DNA of 64,000 nt from Paenibacillus sp. FSL A5-0031 (GCF_001956295.1 NZ_MRTD01000008.1:248001-312000); one strand, 5' to 3'; counted from the first letter of the stretch, positions 17,273 through 26,261 are shown. Program-made: numbers and translations. The notes: generated by a model not told the origin, from the letters alone.

Positions 17273-18217
17273 TTATATCAATGACTTGAAAACGCCATGA
17301 GGCAAGCAAGCGTGAACGCCTTTAATGCCATTCACAATTTGAGTAATCTTTAAGTCAACAACCGAGCTTCCTAGTGCGATCGCTTCCACTCGGTTTAAAC
17401 CATATAATTCACCCATAAGATCAAGCATCCCATCCAGAGCCTCTACGGTGGCTTCATTTAAGTCTTCATGAAAGCCAAACGTAATCCAGCCTGAAGGTGT
17501 ATTCGCTCTAGGATTCGTCAAAACGATGTCTTCCTTCACCGTTATCGTTACGTCAACCAAATCCATTGGAGACTCAATCGCCTGACAACTAATCTCCCCA
17601 TCGCCTTGACGAGCGTGGCCATCTCCTATGGATAAATAACCTCCGTCTACAGAGATCGGCAAATATAATGTGCTTCCTTTGACAAGCTCCTTGCAATCGA
17701 TATTGCCGCCGCAGGCGCGAGGAGGAAAAGTGGAATGAATACCTAGACTATCAGGGGGCATCCCAATCACGCCCATAAAGGGTTGTAGCTCTACCGTAAA
17801 CGATTTGTCATTAATGAGACAGGTTCCCCTCATACATTCCTTGTCTAATTTCCAATCGAGCGAAATCTCTTTATATTCGGTTAGCTTTAGCTTTTGATTT
17901 TGCCAATTTGGATATTGGCCTGCTGCTGTAAAGCCGTATGATCCTGGAATGATATCATTAAATCTAATCTCAAGGGTCATTCCTTTTTTTGCTTCTTTGA
18001 TAAATAAGGGGCCAATTAAAGCATGACCACTATCGATATCCTGTCTTCTTGAAAAAGGTTTATAGCGATCTTGATTGCTTGTACCCGTACCCCATCCAGC
18101 ATCCAGCGTTTGAAAACGAATGGAATCACCTGATTCGATCGTGAGCAGCGGAGTCACTTCTGTTGTAAACGAGCCAATTAGGGAGCCTTGCGCCAATTCA
18201 ATTTCGTGAACGGTCAT
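17273..18217 (-). CDS. Acetamidase/formamidase family protein
   Basis: A 314-residue member of the FmdA/AmdA family, which hydrolyses formamide or acetamide to ammonia and the acid. Conserved stretches are G-V-I-G-M-P-P, F-P-P-R-A-C-G-G-N-I-D-C-K and the metal-site region G-D-G-H-A-R-Q-G-D-G-E. The start at 18217 (MTVHEIELA) has GGAGGG upstream; the frame to 18253 has none. It is monocistronic. The exact substrate is not predictable, but nitrogen scavenging is the usual role. Confidence 0.88.
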   Translation of the reverse strand: MTVHEIELAQGSLIGSFTTEVTPLLTIESGDSIRFQTLDAGWGTGTSNQDRYKPFSRRQDIDSGHALIGPLFIKEAKKGMTLEIRFNDIIPGSYGFTAAGQYPNWQNQKLKLTEYKEISLDWKLDKECMRGTCLINDKSFTVELQPFMGVIGMPPDSLGIHSTFPPRACGGNIDCKELVKGSTLYLPISVDGGYLSIGDGHARQGDGEISCQAIESPMDLVDVTITVKEDIVLTNPRANTPSGWITFGFHEDLNEATVEALDGMLDLMGELYGLNRVEAIALGSSVVDLKITQIVNGIKGVHACLPHGVFKSLI

Positions 18218-18377
18218 GAATGATCCCTCCAAAAAAGCTAAATTATCTTTCAAATGTATATTACCATAATTGGAAAATTAATAGTTATATTAAGAGAGTC
18301 CATCTCAATTTAGTGCATTGTTTGTCCAAACGGTTGGAACCTCCCCCCTGCACTACATACAGTAAGATAGTATTATA

Positions 18378-18414
18378 AAATCGTTCTTTATCATAAGAAG
18401 AACGATTTTTTTTA
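18378..18414 (+). terminator. Orphan plus-strand terminator
   Basis: AAATCGTTCTT pairs with AAGAACGATTT and is followed by TTTTT on the plus strand, but no plus-strand gene lies upstream. The bases 18218-18560 are otherwise without a recognisable gene. It may be left over from a deleted gene, or be a leader terminator of the dead glycosidase just downstream. Confidence 0.55.
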
Positions 18415-18560
18415 TTTTACAATAGAAGTAAGGCTAAGCGGGATGAAGATCACGCGCTTGCCAATATCTTTTTGATTTGAATAGGAGTGTGAACCAAAAA
18501 ACAGATATAGATTAGTGATGTGTATGTTTTAGTGTTACAACCATTTAGGAAGTCCAAACC

Positions 18561-18789
18561 ATGACGGAGCAGAAAAAAAGGGTTGAAAATAGCGGTTATT
18601 GGAGGCGGTTCCTCATACATTCTTGAGATTATTGAGGTTTTTATAAATAAATATGATGAAATGCTCATACGTGGGCTGTGACTGTTTAATAGTGAAGAAG
18701 GCAGCCATAAGCTGGAGATTGTTGGTGAACTAGCCAAAAGAATGGCCAAAAAATCAGGTTTAGGTTACCGCTGCATGGTAGATGAATAA
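18561..18789 (+). pseudogene. Remnant of a GH4 6-phospho-beta-glucosidase
   Basis: From ATG 18561 the first codons (M-T-E-Q-K-K-R-V) are in one frame, then a frameshift near 18585 leads into K-I-A-V-I-G-G-G-S-S-Y, the NAD-binding N terminus of family 4 glycosidases such as LicH. I-N-K-Y-D-E, an in-frame TGA where the family has a Trp, and E-E-G-S-H-K-L-E-I-V-G-E-L-A-K-R-M follow. Translation ends after about 75 codons of an expected 430 or so. An RBS-like AGGAAG still precedes the ATG. The gene has been frameshifted, interrupted by a stop and lost its 3' five-sixths. This is unlike its neighbours, which are intact. Confidence 0.85.
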
Positions 18790-18804
18790 AAAGGATGGAA
18801 TCTA

Positions 18805-19698
18805 TTGAATATATTGTTGGCCTTTTGCGCTGTTCTGATGTTCATTATTCAGACGCTAGCTTTGAAACAAATGAGAAGCACGAATAACAATGAGGGATTA
18901 TCGTCCTTTTTCAAACGAAGTTCGGCTTATACGGCGATAATTGCTATTGGCTTTTTTGTATCATGGCTCATGTCAGATTTGAATGGCATCCATACCGCTA
19001 CGCTTGTGCTTGGAGTGTTTTATGGGCTTGTTTTTGTACTTACTGTTTTGTTTTATTCCTGCGCTATGAATACGGGACCGTTATCTTACTCTGCTTTTTA
19101 TTTCTCAGCAAGCCTGCTTCTGCCTGTTGTTGCAAGTGTAGTACTTTGGAATGAACCGATGACCGGCATGAAATTTATGGGTATTGCTCTTTTTATCCTA
19201 TCCTTCTATTTCATCAATGTGTTTGGAAGCAAAGGGCAAGAAGCAGCAGGAATGAAATGGTTAGTTTATTGTCTTCTTGCCTTTATTTTAAATGGTACCT
19301 TGCCAATCATCATGAAATGGCAGCAGACGTTACTTGAGGGGCATGAGCTGATTCCCTTTATGTGTGTAGGATTTGGATCGGCGTTCTTATTTTCACTTAT
19401 CGGTATTCTTTTCACTGGGGGATTCCAAAGACAAAGCAAGGCAATTCCTACTGCACGAGAGCTTCGTATTTTGACACTGTACATTGTAGCCATAGCAGGA
19501 TCAACCGGTACTGGAAATGCGATAATAACGTATTTGTCAGGACGAATGTCAGGCCTTCATTTGTTTCCGCTCGTCAATGGAAGTATGATTGTGCTTCTAA
19601 CGATCCTCTCCGCTGTTTTATTTAAAGAAAAAATGTCTCGTGGCGGCATCATCGGAATAGGCATTGGCTTGCTCGCCATTGTGTTTGTGAATATGTAA
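18805..19698 (+). CDS. DMT-superfamily (EamA-like) membrane transporter
   Basis: A 297-residue protein with about ten hydrophobic helices in two similar halves, the layout of drug/metabolite transporters. The start is TTG at 18805 after AAAAGGATGG. It begins 16 nt after the GH4 remnant and 86 nt before the next gene, which has its own promoter. It may originally have been downstream of the lost glycosidase. The substrate is unknown. Confidence 0.8.
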   Translation: MNILLAFCAVLMFIIQTLALKQMRSTNNNEGLSSFFKRSSAYTAIIAIGFFVSWLMSDLNGIHTATLVLGVFYGLVFVLTVLFYSCAMNTGPLSYSAFYFSASLLLPVVASVVLWNEPMTGMKFMGIALFILSFYFINVFGSKGQEAAGMKWLVYCLLAFILNGTLPIIMKWQQTLLEGHELIPFMCVGFGSAFLFSLIGILFTGGFQRQSKAIPTARELRILTLYIVAIAGSTGTGNAIITYLSGRMSGLHLFPLVNGSMIVLLTILSAVLFKEKMSRGGIIGIGIGLLAIVFVNM

Positions 19699-19708
19699 AT
19701 AAAAGTTA

Positions 19709-19752
19709 TTGACAATCATAATGGCAAATCTTATTATTTAATTAAGTTTATT
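19709..19752 (+). promoter_or_regulatory. Promoter and operator of the ROK gene
   Basis: TTGACA (19709-19714) and TATTAT (19732-19737), 17 nt apart, form a near-consensus sigma-A promoter. Immediately downstream is TTAATTAAGTTTATT (19738-19752). The same 15 bases recur upstream of the binding-protein gene, suggesting autoregulation by the ROK repressor. Confidence 0.7.
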
Positions 19753-19783
19753 TATTAATAAATTTTAGAAGAGAGGTTGTCGT

Positions 19784-21010
19784 TTGTCCAAAGTATCAGC
19801 AAAGCAGAAACATGTAAGAATCATGAATCAAAATTTAATCATAGATGCGATTAGAAGAGATGAAAGCGCTACAAGAAGTGAGCTGTCAAAGCTGTTGAAG
19901 CTGAGTGTACCTAGCGTTTGTACGAACGCAGATCAATTGGTTAGGTTAGGCATTCTAAGGGAAACAGAGGACGGCTTCACAGGTGTGGGAAGAAAAGCAA
20001 GCCGTTTGCGGTTGAATGATAACTTTGGCTATATCATCTCCGTTGATCTAAGCAATCCTTGTATTACGGTGGGCATTTCAAATCTAAATCCAATCATTAT
20101 TCAAGAAGTGAAATTCGATATTGAACAATATGATATCAACCAGTTAATGGAGCTAATCATAAGCAAGATTGATGAACTTCTTGTTAAGAGCAGTGTATTA
20201 GTAAATCAATTGCTTGCTATATCTATCTCTATACCGGGTCAAGTGGATAATGATTTAGGTATCGTAAAGTGTGGATCGTATCTGGAGCGACTCGGCACTG
20301 TGAATTTCAGAGAACCGCTTCTAAATAAATTTGGTGTTCGAGTACTGGTACAAAAGGATATTAATTCTGCTGTTCTAGGTGAGATAAAATTTGGAGCTGC
20401 ACAGGGACACGCAAATGCTGTGTTTGTAAGCGTTGACGTGGGTGTGGGTCTTGGTATTGTGCTTGGAGGATCGTTGTATCCGGGGAAATTTCATCTTGCA
20501 GGTGAAATAGAAAATTACATCGTGAACGTAGAGGCAGAGAATACGGAACGACAAGATGGGATATTTGAGAGCTCTCGGTTGCGCGATTTGGTTACAATAG
20601 AAGCTTTGGTCAGATCGGTTAGAGCAGAGCTGGAGGCTGGGGGCGAAAGCAGACTGCTTAAAGCTGTGAATGGTGACATTGCTAAGGTCGATTTTAATGA
20701 CATTATAAAGGCGACATTAGAAGGAGATGCCCTAAGCGTTAAGCATGTGAAGCGTTGTGCAAAGATTATGGCTGCCTTCATAGCAAACATGCTATTTTTA
20801 CTTGATTTGGATACCGTTATATTGGGTGGTGGGTTCGTCACCCTCGGTTCGGCTTACACCGATACAATACGGGATGAAGTTAGGCGATTAGGGCTAGGAA
20901 ATACGGCTATCGCGGATACGGCGCTCAAGACGAAAGCTGTTTTGATTGGCGGGATTGCCATTGGATTGGAGACTATGTTCAGTGAACTGCTGGAGGAGCA
21001 GGAGGCATAA
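19784..21010 (+). CDS. ROK-family transcriptional repressor (NagC/XylR type)
   Basis: A 408-residue repressor with an N-terminal winged helix (about residues 15-75; S-A-T-R-S-E-L-S-K-L-L-K-L-S-V-P-S-V) and a ROK sugar-binding domain (about 85-400). The kinase-like Asp is kept in Q-K-D-I-N-S-A, followed by V-S-V-D-V-G-V-G-L-G-I-V-L-G-G. The cysteine zinc motif CxCGxxGCxE, normally after A-G-E-I, is absent. Start codon TTG. It leads the sugar-uptake operon and probably represses it until a sugar or amino sugar binds. Confidence 0.9.
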   Translation: MSKVSAKQKHVRIMNQNLIIDAIRRDESATRSELSKLLKLSVPSVCTNADQLVRLGILRETEDGFTGVGRKASRLRLNDNFGYIISVDLSNPCITVGISNLNPIIIQEVKFDIEQYDINQLMELIISKIDELLVKSSVLVNQLLAISISIPGQVDNDLGIVKCGSYLERLGTVNFREPLLNKFGVRVLVQKDINSAVLGEIKFGAAQGHANAVFVSVDVGVGLGIVLGGSLYPGKFHLAGEIENYIVNVEAENTERQDGIFESSRLRDLVTIEALVRSVRAELEAGGESRLLKAVNGDIAKVDFNDIIKATLEGDALSVKHVKRCAKIMAAFIANMLFLLDLDTVILGGGFVTLGSAYTDTIRDEVRRLGLGNTAIADTALKTKAVLIGGIAIGLETMFSELLEEQEA

Positions 21011-21032
21011 AGCCTCCTATCCCTTCAATTAG

Positions 21033-21098
21033 TTAATTAAGTTTATTAATCAATGATAAATTAGATTGTTCCTTGGACGTTTAAAATGAACGCGTTCA
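21033..21098 (+). promoter_or_regulatory. Operators upstream of the sugar-binding protein gene
   Basis: TTAATTAAGTTTATT (21033-21047) repeats the 15-nt site found at the ROK promoter. Further down, TGAACGCGTTCA (21087-21098) is a perfect 12-bp palindrome of the LacI-operator kind; it does not fit the cre consensus well. Both lie within 110 nt of the start of the binding-protein gene. Confidence 0.6.
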
Positions 21099-21139
21099 AG
21101 TTTCAATATATGAATTCATTTTAAAAGGAGAGTTGAGTA

Positions 21140-22414
21140 ATGAAGAAAAAGGTGGCAAGCAAGGCAACAGCACTAGTACTTATCTTCGTAGTATTTGCAG
21201 CACTGATGGCAGCATGCGGGGGATCCAAACAAGAAGAGAATGGAGCATCCGAGAGTAAAACAAAAGAGATAACGCTTCGGGTAGCGACATCATTCGCTGG
21301 ATCTGATCCATGGGTTCCAGCTTGGACGGAAGCTATTAAACAGTTCCAAGAGGAAAACAAGGGCATCAAAATTACGGATGAGTCAACGCCGGTCAATCAA
21401 GAAGCATTGCGTACGAAAGTGAAAGCGGATGCAGCAACTGGCAATCTAGCCGATGTGATGTTTTATTTCAATGGCAGCGAGACAGCTATTCTAACCGAAT
21501 CGAAAGAAATTGTTTCCTGGGAAGATGAATTTGCTAAAGATCCAGATTGGGCGAAGCAATTCAATAGCGGGATCATCGAGAAGGTCAAGTATGAAGGCAA
21601 ACTCTATTCTCTCCCCTATATCGGCTTCTATGAAGGCTTGTTCTGGAATAAAGAGTTATTCGACCAGTATCAACTCGAAGCTCCAACAACCTATGATGCT
21701 TTTATAAAAGCGATAGATACGTTTGCAGCTAATAATATTGTACCATTCGCTACATCGCTCACAACTCCATATCTGCAAGAAGCTTTGGTTCTTTCACAGG
21801 TTGGGCCAGAGGGACAACAAAAGGCTTACGATCCATCATGGGCGCCAGCTCTAACGATCTTCAAAGAGTTGAATGATAAGAAAGCGTTTCCTAAAGACGC
21901 ACTCACGCTGGATGATGAAAAAGCGCAATCTTTATTTGCAGGCGGGAAAGCGGGAATGATGTTCAACGGTTCATGGACAGCTGCTGGTCTGAGTACCAAT
22001 CCTGCTTTTCAAATTACACCATTTCCACTCGTACCGGGTGGTAAGGGTGAGAATATGATTGTATCTGGATTTGGTTCTGGTTGGTATATGAAGAAAAATA
22101 CCGATCAAGCCAAATATGATGCGGCTCTAGCTTTTGTGAAATTCATGACATCTCCTGAAACGGCTGGAAAATTTGCAGCAATAGGCGGAACTTATGCAGT
22201 CGATACACAACAATCCAGCAGCACCGCACAGCTTCTGATTGACGGCAACAAGATGGTGAGTGAGGCAAAGGATTTCGTTATGCCCATCGATTCTTACGTT
22301 TCTAGGGAATCGTATACCGAGTTCTTAAAAGGTATTGCTTATGTGTCAGCAGGAAGAAAAACAGCCGTGGAAATTCTAGATGAAGCCACAAAATTAAACA
22401 ACAGAAACAAGTAG
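21140..22414 (+). CDS. Sugar ABC transporter substrate-binding lipoprotein
   Basis: A 424-residue family 1 extracellular binding protein. The lipoprotein signal ends with lipobox L-M-A-A-C (Cys at about residue 29). The body includes typical landmarks such as L-A-D-V-M-F-Y-F-N-G and A-G-M-M-F-N-G-S-W-T-A. The RBS is AAGGAGAG. It heads a run binding protein, permease, permease, deacetylase. The transported sugar is not known; the co-encoded deacetylase hints at an N-acetylated amino sugar or oligosaccharide. Confidence 0.92.
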   Translation: MKKKVASKATALVLIFVVFAALMAACGGSKQEENGASESKTKEITLRVATSFAGSDPWVPAWTEAIKQFQEENKGIKITDESTPVNQEALRTKVKADAATGNLADVMFYFNGSETAILTESKEIVSWEDEFAKDPDWAKQFNSGIIEKVKYEGKLYSLPYIGFYEGLFWNKELFDQYQLEAPTTYDAFIKAIDTFAANNIVPFATSLTTPYLQEALVLSQVGPEGQQKAYDPSWAPALTIFKELNDKKAFPKDALTLDDEKAQSLFAGGKAGMMFNGSWTAAGLSTNPAFQITPFPLVPGGKGENMIVSGFGSGWYMKKNTDQAKYDAALAFVKFMTSPETAGKFAAIGGTYAVDTQQSSSTAQLLIDGNKMVSEAKDFVMPIDSYVSRESYTEFLKGIAYVSAGRKTAVEILDEATKLNNRNK

Positions 22415-22510
22415 TTCTTTCAACATGCCCCGGGATATCGGATCACCGGCTCCCGGGCAAATGGCAGTATGTAATCCAAGCTATTGCTTATGAAGAGGAG
22501 GCGTTCAGTT

Positions 22511-23380
22511 GTGATATTCAGGGACAAGAGATACATTGTGCTTTTCCTGGCGCCAACGATGCTATTATTATTCACCTTTCTTTTATATCCACTCGTACAA
22601 TCCGTTTATTATAGCTTCACCGAATGGTATAACTTCTCAAATACGAAGAAGTTCATAGGATTTGGCAATTACAACCAGCTCATTCACGACCCCGTTGTTT
22701 GGATAGCGCTAAAAAACACGTTTATATTGGTAATCGGTGCCGTATTCCTGCAGGCTGGAGGAGGTTTGGTCCTCGCGTTGCTAACCGACAGCATCAAACG
22801 AGGATTTAAGTTTTTTAGAACGGTCTTTTTCTTTCCAATTGTTATCTCAGGTACGGCGATTGGCCTCATGTTCTCGCTCATTTACAACTACGACTATGGA
22901 CTCTTAAATGCCATTATGAGAGGGCTCGGTCTGTCTGAGCAAATATGGCTGACGGAGAAAAGCGCTATCTATTTGGTACTCATACCGATTCTATGGCAGT
23001 ATGTTGGATTTTATTTTGTTATATTCCTGACCGGGATGTCAAAGATTCCAGAGGATATTTATGAATCAGCTATGCTGGACGGTATTACAGGAATAAGAAA
23101 ATCCATCTATATTACACTTCCATTATTACGTGATGTCATTGCTTCTTGCCTTACGCTCGCCACGGCAGGAGCATTGAAAGTATTTGATGTCGTATATATC
23201 GTGACCAAGGGTGGTCCATTGAATTCCAGTGAGCTGCTCAGTACTTACATGTACACGAAGGCATTTAATGGGCAAAACGCAGGCTATGCCAGCACAATCG
23301 TCATTGCGATGATGATACTCGGTATTGTCATAACCGTTGTGTTAAATAAATTAGTTAAAAAAGAGGCTGTCAGCTACTGA
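22511..23380 (+). CDS. Sugar ABC transporter permease, MalF type
   Basis: About 289 residues and six hydrophobic helices, with the EAA loop E-D-I-Y-E-S-A-M-L-D-G-I-T-G that contacts the ATPase. The start is set at GTG 22511 (V-I-F-R-D-K-R-Y) because AGAGGAGG ends 9 nt upstream; the TTG at 22484 has no RBS. The partner is the next permease. No ATPase gene is in the operon, so an MsmX-type ATPase encoded elsewhere is expected. Confidence 0.92.
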   Translation: MIFRDKRYIVLFLAPTMLLLFTFLLYPLVQSVYYSFTEWYNFSNTKKFIGFGNYNQLIHDPVVWIALKNTFILVIGAVFLQAGGGLVLALLTDSIKRGFKFFRTVFFFPIVISGTAIGLMFSLIYNYDYGLLNAIMRGLGLSEQIWLTEKSAIYLVLIPILWQYVGFYFVIFLTGMSKIPEDIYESAMLDGITGIRKSIYITLPLLRDVIASCLTLATAGALKVFDVVYIVTKGGPLNSSELLSTYMYTKAFNGQNAGYASTIVIAMMILGIVITVVLNKLVKKEAVSY

Positions 23381-23422
23381 TGATAAACTACAAACAGCCC
23401 AATTGAGAAGGTGATATTTTAG

Positions 23423-24268
23423 ATGGTTAACAGACTAGTAAAGCCTGGTGCGGTCAAGTTCGGCGTATATGCACTCCTGCTTTTATGGGCATGCACAACG
23501 ATCATCCCGCTATTATGGGTGCTGCTCAATAGCTTCAAAACGTCCGAAGAAATTTTAACGCAATCATTCGCTCTCCCACAAAGCTACTCTTTATTTAACT
23601 TTTTGAAGTTGAACGAGTATGGCAATATTAACGTCGTTAAAGGCTTTATGAACAGTATGATCATTTCGGGATCCGTTGTATTAGGTGTTTCCCTTTTTGG
23701 CGGGTTGGCTTCTTTTGTACTAGCGAGATTTCAATTTGCATTTAAAGGGTATTTCACGTCTATATTTGTTATTTGCATGCTGCTGCCGCAGTTCGCTGTT
23801 ATTATTCCGAATTTCGTTATCATCGAGAAGCTGGGTTTGAATGGAACCTATTTATCCGTTATTCTCCCACAAGTAGCTGGCAATTTGAGCTTTGCTATTC
23901 TAATGATAACAGGCTTCATGGCTTCTTTGCCTGGAGAACTAGAGGAAGCGGCGGTCATGGATGGGGCAACCATTTGGAAAATATATTATAAAATAACGCT
24001 GCCGCTTTGCTTCCCTATTTTTGCAACGGTGTCTATTATGGTCTTTCTTTGGTCATACAACGAGCTTTTGCTACCACTCGTCTACCTGCCAATAAGAGAG
24101 ATGCAGCCTATATCTGTCCTCTTGTCGCTCGTATCGAATGCGTATGGTACAGATTATGGCGCTATGATGGCAGCCATCACGATTTCAATCGTACCACTGC
24201 TTGTTTTGTACATGTTCTCACAAGAAACGGTTATTAAAGGGCTGACAGCAGGTGCAGTAAAGGGATAA
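23423..24268 (+). CDS. Sugar ABC transporter permease, MalG type
   Basis: A 281-residue membrane protein with six helices and the EAA loop P-G-E-L-E-E-A-A-V-M-D-G-A-T. It ends with the family hallmark I-K-G-L-T-A-G-A-V-K-G. An RBS (GAAGGTG) lies upstream. It pairs with the preceding permease to form the CUT1 channel. Confidence 0.93.
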   Translation: MVNRLVKPGAVKFGVYALLLLWACTTIIPLLWVLLNSFKTSEEILTQSFALPQSYSLFNFLKLNEYGNINVVKGFMNSMIISGSVVLGVSLFGGLASFVLARFQFAFKGYFTSIFVICMLLPQFAVIIPNFVIIEKLGLNGTYLSVILPQVAGNLSFAILMITGFMASLPGELEEAAVMDGATIWKIYYKITLPLCFPIFATVSIMVFLWSYNELLLPLVYLPIREMQPISVLLSLVSNAYGTDYGAMMAAITISIVPLLVLYMFSQETVIKGLTAGAVKG

Positions 24269-24304
24269 TGGTTTTGGGTTACCATACAGGAGGAGAGAAA
24301 AAAG

Positions 24305-25138
24305 ATGTCTACACAACAACAAAAAAATATAATTGTCATTGCTGCACATCCGGATGAACCGGAAATTTATGCGGGAGGAACCTCTGCTTTATTCGCAGAA
24401 ATGGGACACCGAGTGAAATTCGTTTCCTTAACCAATGGAGATTGCGGACACTACTCAATTAGCGGACAAGAGCTCGTGGATAGAAGAACGCAGGAGGCGT
24501 ATGAGGCTGCTAGACGATTGGGTGTTCTTGACTATAGCATATTGAATATATCTGATGGCCGTCTGACGAATAGCTTTGAAGTGAGAGAAGAAGTTATTCG
24601 CCAAATTCGCAATTGGAAGGCCGATGTCGTCATTACCTTCCATCCTGAAGGTGCAGGACATGTAGATAATCGCAATGCAGGAAGAATTGTGAGAGATGCT
24701 GCGGATTTTATAGCGAAGGTACCTAATTCTGTGCCAGATGCCCCATATTTAGAGCAATCCCCTCTTTTCTTGCTTATGCCGGACTACGGAAAGAGGCATG
24801 CTTACTCACCCGATCTGGTCGTCGATATTGGTTCTGTTATTGAGAAGAAGCTGCTTGGCTGTGATGCGCACGCTTCCCAATTCTATGAGTTTGCGCCATG
24901 GCAGCGTAATCTGCTAGATCAGGTTCCACAGACGTGGGATGCTAGGAAGGATTATATTTTGCAATATTGGAGCAGCTTTATTGAGGTTTCATCGGAGATG
25001 CTTCCGACGCTGGATCGACTATACGAAGATGGGAAGTCAGAAAAAACAAAATATGCAGAGCCATTCGAGATTGCAGATTATGGCAGAAGACCGAGTGATA
25101 CGGAGCTGAAGCAGTTGTTTCCCATGCTGAGTCAATAA
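24305..25138 (+). CDS. PIG-L (LmbE-like) deacetylase
   Basis: A 277-residue member of the zinc-dependent PIG-L family, which removes N-acetyl groups from GlcNAc-type sugars. The N-terminal metal motif reads A-A-H-P-D-E-P-E-I-Y-A-G-G-T: where most members have H-P-D-D, the second Asp (a zinc ligand in MshB) is Glu here. A second histidine cluster, F-H-P-E-G-A-G-H-V-D-N, follows. GGAGGAG lies upstream. It is the last gene of the ROK sugar operon, suggesting that an imported acetylated sugar is deacetylated in the cytoplasm. Activity is inferred. Confidence 0.85.
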   Translation: MSTQQQKNIIVIAAHPDEPEIYAGGTSALFAEMGHRVKFVSLTNGDCGHYSISGQELVDRRTQEAYEAARRLGVLDYSILNISDGRLTNSFEVREEVIRQIRNWKADVVITFHPEGAGHVDNRNAGRIVRDAADFIAKVPNSVPDAPYLEQSPLFLLMPDYGKRHAYSPDLVVDIGSVIEKKLLGCDAHASQFYEFAPWQRNLLDQVPQTWDARKDYILQYWSSFIEVSSEMLPTLDRLYEDGKSEKTKYAEPFEIADYGRRPSDTELKQLFPMLSQ

Positions 25139-25227
25139 GAGGAAATACCTTGATATACTTCGTGAACGGATCGTTGTTGCAGGGCAGCTGCAATGCATGT
25201 AAATAGCAAAAGCCAGCTCCTATGAAC

Positions 25228-25275
25228 TGCACCTCCATTGTTAGACACCATCTAACTTTGGAGGTGCAACTTTTC
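25228..25275. terminator. Hairpin between convergent genes
   Basis: TGCACCTCC with GGAGGTGCA, containing an inner GTTAGA/TCTAAC stem, lies between the deacetylase and the convergent CDF gene. T-runs on either side are poor, so its efficiency as a terminator is uncertain. Confidence 0.5.
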
Positions 25276-26261
25276 TATTTGGATTCAATAGGATTCCAGC
25301 TTCTTTTGCCGTCATCCTCTAAAATCCCTAACGTCACATCTGCAATATCCTTGTCCTCAAGCAGCTTGGCGCGAACGAGAAACTTAATATCATCGGCTAC
25401 CGCAAGCGTTAAACCAGGTTGCAGCTCCAAGTACGCCTCAACGTGGTAATAGCGGCCCTCTTGTAGAATGCGCATTTGATAAATATCGGTTACGCTCTGT
25501 TCGGAAAAAATAATACGGGACACCTTGTCTGCTACTTCCTTCGGGGCAGAAACACCAATGAGTCCGATCATATTGTCGTATCCCACACGATAAGCAACAC
25601 CAACCATTAACAGACCAATCAACAGGGTTGCAACACCATCAACCGTTTTAAACGAGGTAAATGCAGCAATAATGACCGCGATCATCGCCAAGGCGGCTCC
25701 CGAAACAGCGACAAGATCCTCATAGAAAACTAATCGTGTAGCAGGAGCGGAACGCCCTACATTTTTGAAGGCAGCTGAGAAAATACCGAGACCTTTCCCC
25801 TCCGCTCCCGCTTCGTGTATAATTTCCTTCATTGCTTTGACTAATATAAGCCCGTCGATAACTAAATTAACAACCAGAACCCCAATGTTTAGCCAAAAAC
25901 CTTCACTTGCAACTGGATGCAAAATGAGATGCCAGCCTTCACGAATCGTTTCATAAGCCATAATGGTAACGACGATAACGGCAATCATACAAAAAATATT
26001 GATGACACGCCCAAAGCCGGTTGGAAACCTCGGCGTCGGTTTTTTCTCGGCAAGAATGCTTCCGGCAAAAACAAACCCTTGGTTTATCGCATCTGCCAAT
26101 GAATGCATGGCGGAAGCAAACATCGCGCCGCTGCCGCTGAAGGCCGCTGCGAACCCTTTTATGGCGGCGATAAACGCATTGCCGATCATCGCTACAGCGG
26201 AAGATTTATTCCCTTTCTTTATAAGCTGCATAAAACTTTGACGTTCTGCTTTAGGCTCCAT
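25275..26261 (-). CDS. Cation diffusion facilitator family transporter
   Basis: A 328-residue metal efflux protein with an N-terminal six-helix region and a C-terminal cytoplasmic domain from about residue 215. The helix 2 metal site is S-A-M-H-S-L-A-D-A-I-N-Q. The corresponding helix 5 site has N-L-V-I-D, with Asn where many zinc transporters have His. Thus metal specificity may differ. GGGGGAG precedes the ATG. It is monocistronic, with no metal-sensing regulator beside it. Confidence 0.88.
   Translation of the reverse strand: MEPKAERQSFMQLIKKGNKSSAVAMIGNAFIAAIKGFAAAFSGSGAMFASAMHSLADAINQGFVFAGSILAEKKPTPRFPTGFGRVINIFCMIAVIVVTIMAYETIREGWHLILHPVASEGFWLNIGVLVVNLVIDGLILVKAMKEIIHEAGAEGKGLGIFSAAFKNVGRSAPATRLVFYEDLVAVSGAALAMIAVIIAAFTSFKTVDGVATLLIGLLMVGVAYRVGYDNMIGLIGVSAPKEVADKVSRIIFSEQSVTDIYQMRILQEGRYYHVEAYLELQPGLTLAVADDIKFLVRAKLLEDKDIADVTLGILEDDGKRSWNPIESK

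Noticed and set aside
21087..21098. TGAACGCGTTCA as a CcpA cre site
   Set aside because: The centre of symmetry and the inner bases do not match the cre consensus, so it is reported only as a palindrome.
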